Below, piece after piece: positions 5,818 to 8,549 of a stretch of 8,549 nt of DNA. The number at the start of each line of letters is the position of its first letter. The stretch's first letter is position 1. The notes under the pieces are model-generated. The model was not told the origin of the DNA and ran no database searches. It saw nothing but the letters and a program-made list of their open reading frames with translations. The DNA comes from Candidatus Bathyarchaeota archaeon (GTDB lineage: Archaea > Thermoproteota > DRAE01), in contig DRAE01000154.1 of NCBI GenBank assembly GCA_011041895.1, positions 1 through 8,549 on the forward strand, read 5' to 3'. The translations under genes and the position numbers were made by a program.

Positions 5818-6084
5818 ATGCGATTCAAGGTTACTCTATGCTACGTTAAGAAAGCCGGTAGCATCGAAAAAGTATCCAGGCACTTTTTAACGGAAATACT
5901 TGCCGAAGAGGAAATAGGGGAACTCCCTGAGAATAAAATTCGTGAGATACTTGAAGAAGAGTTAAAGGATACATATATCATAAGAGACCCTAGCCTCATA
6001 TCAAGATTGTTGAAAGAACTAGGTTATGGAGACCTTAGAGATAAAATCGTAGTTGAAATAGTGTTGAAAAAGTGTAAAGAATAG
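5818..6084 (+). CDS. Small hypothetical protein, 88 residues
   Basis: I do not recognise this protein. It starts with a likely beta strand (RFKVTLCYVKK), continues with a charged helical middle rich in glutamate and lysine (residues 15-50, including REILEEELK), a second helical part (SLISRLLKELG, 59-69), and ends with a strand (KIVVEIVLKKC). There is no signal peptide or membrane segment, so it should be cytoplasmic. Only two cysteines (C8, C86) are present, near the two ends. It is transcribed divergently from the putative regulator across a 42-bp promoter region with no ribosome site, which suggests a leaderless message and possible shared control. The codon use resembles that of its neighbours, it has a plausible promoter and the frame is clean, which supports a real gene. 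No function is assigned. Confidence 0.68.
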   Translation: MRFKVTLCYVKKAGSIEKVSRHFLTEILAEEEIGELPENKIREILEEELKDTYIIRDPSLISRLLKELGYGDLRDKIVVEIVLKKCKE

Positions 6085-6290
6085 AGGGGCTACTGCTCGC
6101 TGTTACCTTGATAATCTTTATTTTAGTGATAGCGTTGCATGAAATGTGTTAGTGTATTAAGCTATATGATATTCCAATGATAAGGACTATACACTTTCTA
6201 CGACGATGTCAATGAAGTATTTTACATTTTTCTAATTTCAGTATTTTGAAGCAAAATTTTTAACCTAGGTTTTAGAGAAAATAAATTGAA
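6085..6290. other. Intergenic spacer with no recognised gene
   Basis: This is 206 bp of AT-rich sequence. It holds a T-rich run (CTTTATTTTAG, 6116-6126) about 32 bp after the upstream stop that could end transcription, another T-rich run near 6222-6237, and the promoter of the next gene at its end. I see no RNA gene, strong hairpin or repeat. Confidence 0.5.
6257..6264 (+). promoter_or_regulatory. TATA box for the large extracellular protein gene
   Basis: GCAAAA followed by TTTTTAAC resembles BRE plus TATA. The centre near 6260 predicts a start near 6285, about 6 nt before ATG 6291. No Shine-Dalgarno sequence is present, consistent with a leaderless message. Confidence 0.5.
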
Positions 6291-8549
6291 ATGTCGTGGA
6301 AAGTAGCTGGTTTTATTCTAGTATTTTTTATAGTAGTGTTGCCTATACTTAGCCTACTTCTTGGAGTAGAGAGCGTTCATTCCATGAACGTGAAAGAGGT
6401 AAGGCTTGAACTAGAGCATAGTAGGCACCCACCTTCAGACAATATATGCTCGGGGAGATGTGTAATAATCGTAGCCACGGTGCTAAGGACTATAGGTAAT
6501 TTTTCGTATGTGGAGAAGAACTCTAGCATTGTCATGAAAGTAACGATCAGAATTCATGTGGAACAAAAGGGAGCAAGCTCTTTTAAGAAAACAATTGTAA
6601 AGACACATTATCTGCCAATGATAAATATAGATGGAGCTCATTTTGGAATCATTCCAGGACTTCCTGCGGTCACTATCAAGCGGATTGCAGGGGAGATCAC
6701 CATATGGAGTGAAGTAAGCTATAGCTTCGAGGTTAGGGTGGATGAGAATGAAAAAGTTTTCGATGGTGGATGTTATAGGGTAGTGGAATGCAGGGAAAAC
6801 GACACTGAGCCACCATTAACCTATGCTATTATCCCAGAGGGGACGGGAATCCTTGGAATAACTACGGTAGGCTGGGCATGGCCCGGCTATAGGGAGTTGA
6901 ACGTTACGGTGTTAGCTATTGACAATGTTGAGGTTAAGGATGTTAGCTTGAAGTATTCTGTAAATGGTGGAGATTTCAAAGATGTTGAGCTTACAGATGC
7001 TATTTCATTTGAAAATTACAGGAAGGTGTTAGGAGATCTATCAGCGGCGATAGATTCGATAAGAAGAGTGCTTGGATTAGATATTGAAGAGCTTCCACCT
7101 CCCAATTTAGGAATAATTGTAAAGACAGGGTATATTCCCGGGAGGCCTCCAGGATGTTATATTAGATTTTATTCAGAGGCGATTGATCATCGTGGAAATA
7201 GATTCCGTTCGCCTGTAGGACTCTACTTTACCGAATATAGTTACAGTAACAGACTGGTAGCAATACTTGATCCACATATTCTATGGCGAATCCTGATAGA
7301 GAGTGGAAACGAATTTAGAAGCCTGATGAAATATCTTCCAGATCTCCCGGAAAACTGTAGAAATGCAACATTATGGTCTCTAAACAAGTTGCTTAATGTA
7401 ACTATGCAACTTAGAAAAATTGGCATTGAAAACTTCCATCATTGGGAGCGAGTCAGTTCAAAGTACAATATCTACATTGCATATAATCCATACGAAATTC
7501 TTCTATTCTTCACTTGTAACTACTGTAAAGCTCCAGATGTCATTTGGTTGAGTAACCTATATACGGGGACAAGTTTTGTTGACTATGACCTCCAAGACCT
7601 CACATTTACGAATAGAAACCGTACAAGGACAGTGCTTGAGATGATGATAGACTTTATGAAAAGACATCATACAGGACTTATAGTTACTCAGGGAACGTTA
7701 ACGGACTGGATAGTATATACTGGAATAAATGAGAGTATAAAGATAGGATGTAGAGGGCATCTAGGCTACAACCTTACAGACGTTAATGTGGTAAATGAAA
7801 CAACTCTAGCAGGTTTGTTGGGGATGCCTCAACTAACGCTATGGGAATGTATCAGGGATAAGGTAGCTGACATACTCTGCAGTAATTCAGATACAGTCTC
7901 AAGGGGGCTGACTCTAAAGTCAATACCCTTACAGATATCACATGTCCCATTAAATACATCCCTTGTAAAAACCGCCTACGGTATCGAGAATGAAATTTTG
8001 GAAGGGCTTCCAGATAGATTTGCCATATACATTCCAGAAGCTATGGAGAAGGGATACAATGCTTACACTCATATTGGATGGCAATTTGCATTCTCTAAGC
8101 TCGTTGCATTGAAGGCATTCAATGAACTTAGGAAATATCGCAGTGAGGTAGTTGAAATCTTCAATGGCATGTTTACAGTATTTGGAGGGAATGTATCCCA
8201 TTTAGAGGAGGCTATTGACTGGGGACTAGAGTCACTTTACCTAGGAGTGATCAACGCAAGCAGTAGAGAGCATGTCCTGAACATGTCCTTTAAGTTAACG
8301 GGATTGAATAAAACTGTGCACTTGACCCTGCCGATAAACTTCAGCAAACTTTTCGATTACATTCCAGCTAGAATACTTGCACTTTCAGAGGATGGGCTTG
8401 CTGCAATAATAGCCTATGATAAATGCTGGGTAAACAATGGTTATCGATCATTGTACTTCAGCTTCGAAATAGAGGCTTGCACTGGAGAATACTGTGATAG
8501 GATCATGACAAACGCTGTTGAATGGGTAACAGGTTGGAGATTTGAGAAC
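6291..8549 (+). CDS. Large membrane-anchored extracellular protein with Ig-like and probable amidotransferase-like domains (3' end outside window)
   Basis: The frame is open for 753 codons from ATG 6291 to the window end. Residues 5-26 form one hydrophobic segment (VAGFILVFFIVVLPILSLLL), a signal anchor or signal peptide; the rest is hydrophilic, with about 13 N-x-S/T sites, fitting an N-glycosylated surface protein. Residues about 172-315 look Ig-like: LAIDNVEVKDVSLKYSVNGG, then a helical insertion (about 240-270), then GCYIRFYSEAIDHRGN. From about 393 the pattern suggests a class I glutamine amidotransferase-like fold, as seen in archaeal surface proteins: VIWLSNLYTG (417-426), TGLIVTQGTLTDWI (461-474) and, near the end, SLYFSFEIEAC with ITNAVEW-like IMTNAVEWVTGW (738-749). 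No nucleophile cysteine elbow is evident, so it may not be catalytic. Domain calls rest on pattern memory, not a search. It is monocistronic in view, with its own promoter, and shows no sign of involvement in CO metabolism. Confidence 0.75.
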   Translation, partial: MSWKVAGFILVFFIVVLPILSLLLGVESVHSMNVKEVRLELEHSRHPPSDNICSGRCVIIVATVLRTIGNFSYVEKNSSIVMKVTIRIHVEQKGASSFKKTIVKTHYLPMINIDGAHFGIIPGLPAVTIKRIAGEITIWSEVSYSFEVRVDENEKVFDGGCYRVVECRENDTEPPLTYAIIPEGTGILGITTVGWAWPGYRELNVTVLAIDNVEVKDVSLKYSVNGGDFKDVELTDAISFENYRKVLGDLSAAIDSIRRVLGLDIEELPPPNLGIIVKTGYIPGRPPGCYIRFYSEAIDHRGNRFRSPVGLYFTEYSYSNRLVAILDPHILWRILIESGNEFRSLMKYLPDLPENCRNATLWSLNKLLNVTMQLRKIGIENFHHWERVSSKYNIYIAYNPYEILLFFTCNYCKAPDVIWLSNLYTGTSFVDYDLQDLTFTNRNRTRTVLEMMIDFMKRHHTGLIVTQGTLTDWIVYTGINESIKIGCRGHLGYNLTDVNVVNETTLAGLLGMPQLTLWECIRDKVADILCSNSDTVSRGLTLKSIPLQISHVPLNTSLVKTAYGIENEILEGLPDRFAIYIPEAMEKGYNAYTHIGWQFAFSKLVALKAFNELRKYRSEVVEIFNGMFTVFGGNVSHLEEAIDWGLESLYLGVINASSREHVLNMSFKLTGLNKTVHLTLPINFSKLFDYIPARILALSEDGLAAIIAYDKCWVNNGYRSLYFSFEIEACTGEYCDRIMTNAVEWVTGWRFEN

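Noticed and set aside
7241..8201. Minus-strand frames of 61 and 83 codons at 7241-7426 and 7950-8201
   Set aside because: Both are antisense to the long plus-strand frame that stays open for 753 codons; neither has a promoter or ribosome site.
1..8549. CRISPR array, tRNA or rRNA genes, insertion sequence or prophage
   Set aside because: I saw no regularly spaced repeats, no cloverleaf with conserved arms, and no transposase, integrase or terminal repeats; genes fill nearly all of the window.

Overview
The window looks like chromosomal DNA of a thermophilic archaeon. The sequence shows this through AT-rich TATA boxes about 25 bases ahead of predicted start sites, several genes with little or no leader, GGAGG-type ribosome sites inside operons, and frequent AGA, AGG and ATA codons. 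The gene set (stand-alone CooS, CooF, CooC, CooT and an Mrp/NuoL-type membrane subunit) is known from hydrogenogenic or CO-using archaea such as Thermococcus and Thermofilum relatives. I infer a member of the Thermoproteota or a nearby lineage, but I cannot place the species.

Positions 1-4568, all on the minus strand, form one apparent operon. It reads in transcription order cooF (four-cluster ferredoxin), cooS (Ni-Fe carbon monoxide dehydrogenase), cooC (nickel-insertion ATPase), cooT (small nickel-binding protein), then the first 325 codons of a large ion-pumping membrane subunit cut by the window start. Gaps are 2 to 27 bp. CooS would oxidise CO to CO2, CooF would carry the electrons, and CooC and CooT would serve nickel maturation. 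The membrane subunit points to coupling with a respiratory hydrogenase or Mrp-type antiporter whose other subunits should lie beyond position 1. No hydrogenase gene and no acetyl-CoA synthase gene is inside the window.

Positions 4569-5775 hold the operon promoter with an unusual cluster of TGGAAAA inverted repeats, then a minus-strand gene for a 368-residue protein. This protein fuses a degenerate radical SAM-like barrel and a cysteine-rich segment to a C-terminal ModE/LysR-type winged helix. It is the best candidate for a new kind of CO- or redox-responsive regulator of the operon, and the most interesting item here.

Positions 5776-5817 are a compact divergent promoter serving that gene and an 88-residue plus-strand gene of unknown function (5818-6084). 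After a 206 bp spacer, a plus-strand gene (6291 to the window end, 753 codons seen) encodes a large membrane-anchored extracellular protein with an Ig-like region and a probable glutamine-amidotransferase-like C-terminal domain. Its link to CO metabolism is unclear.

Several start codons were chosen against the longest reading frame: cooS at 3942, cooF at 4568 and cooT at 1180 fit ribosome sites or family N-termini better than upstream GTG codons.
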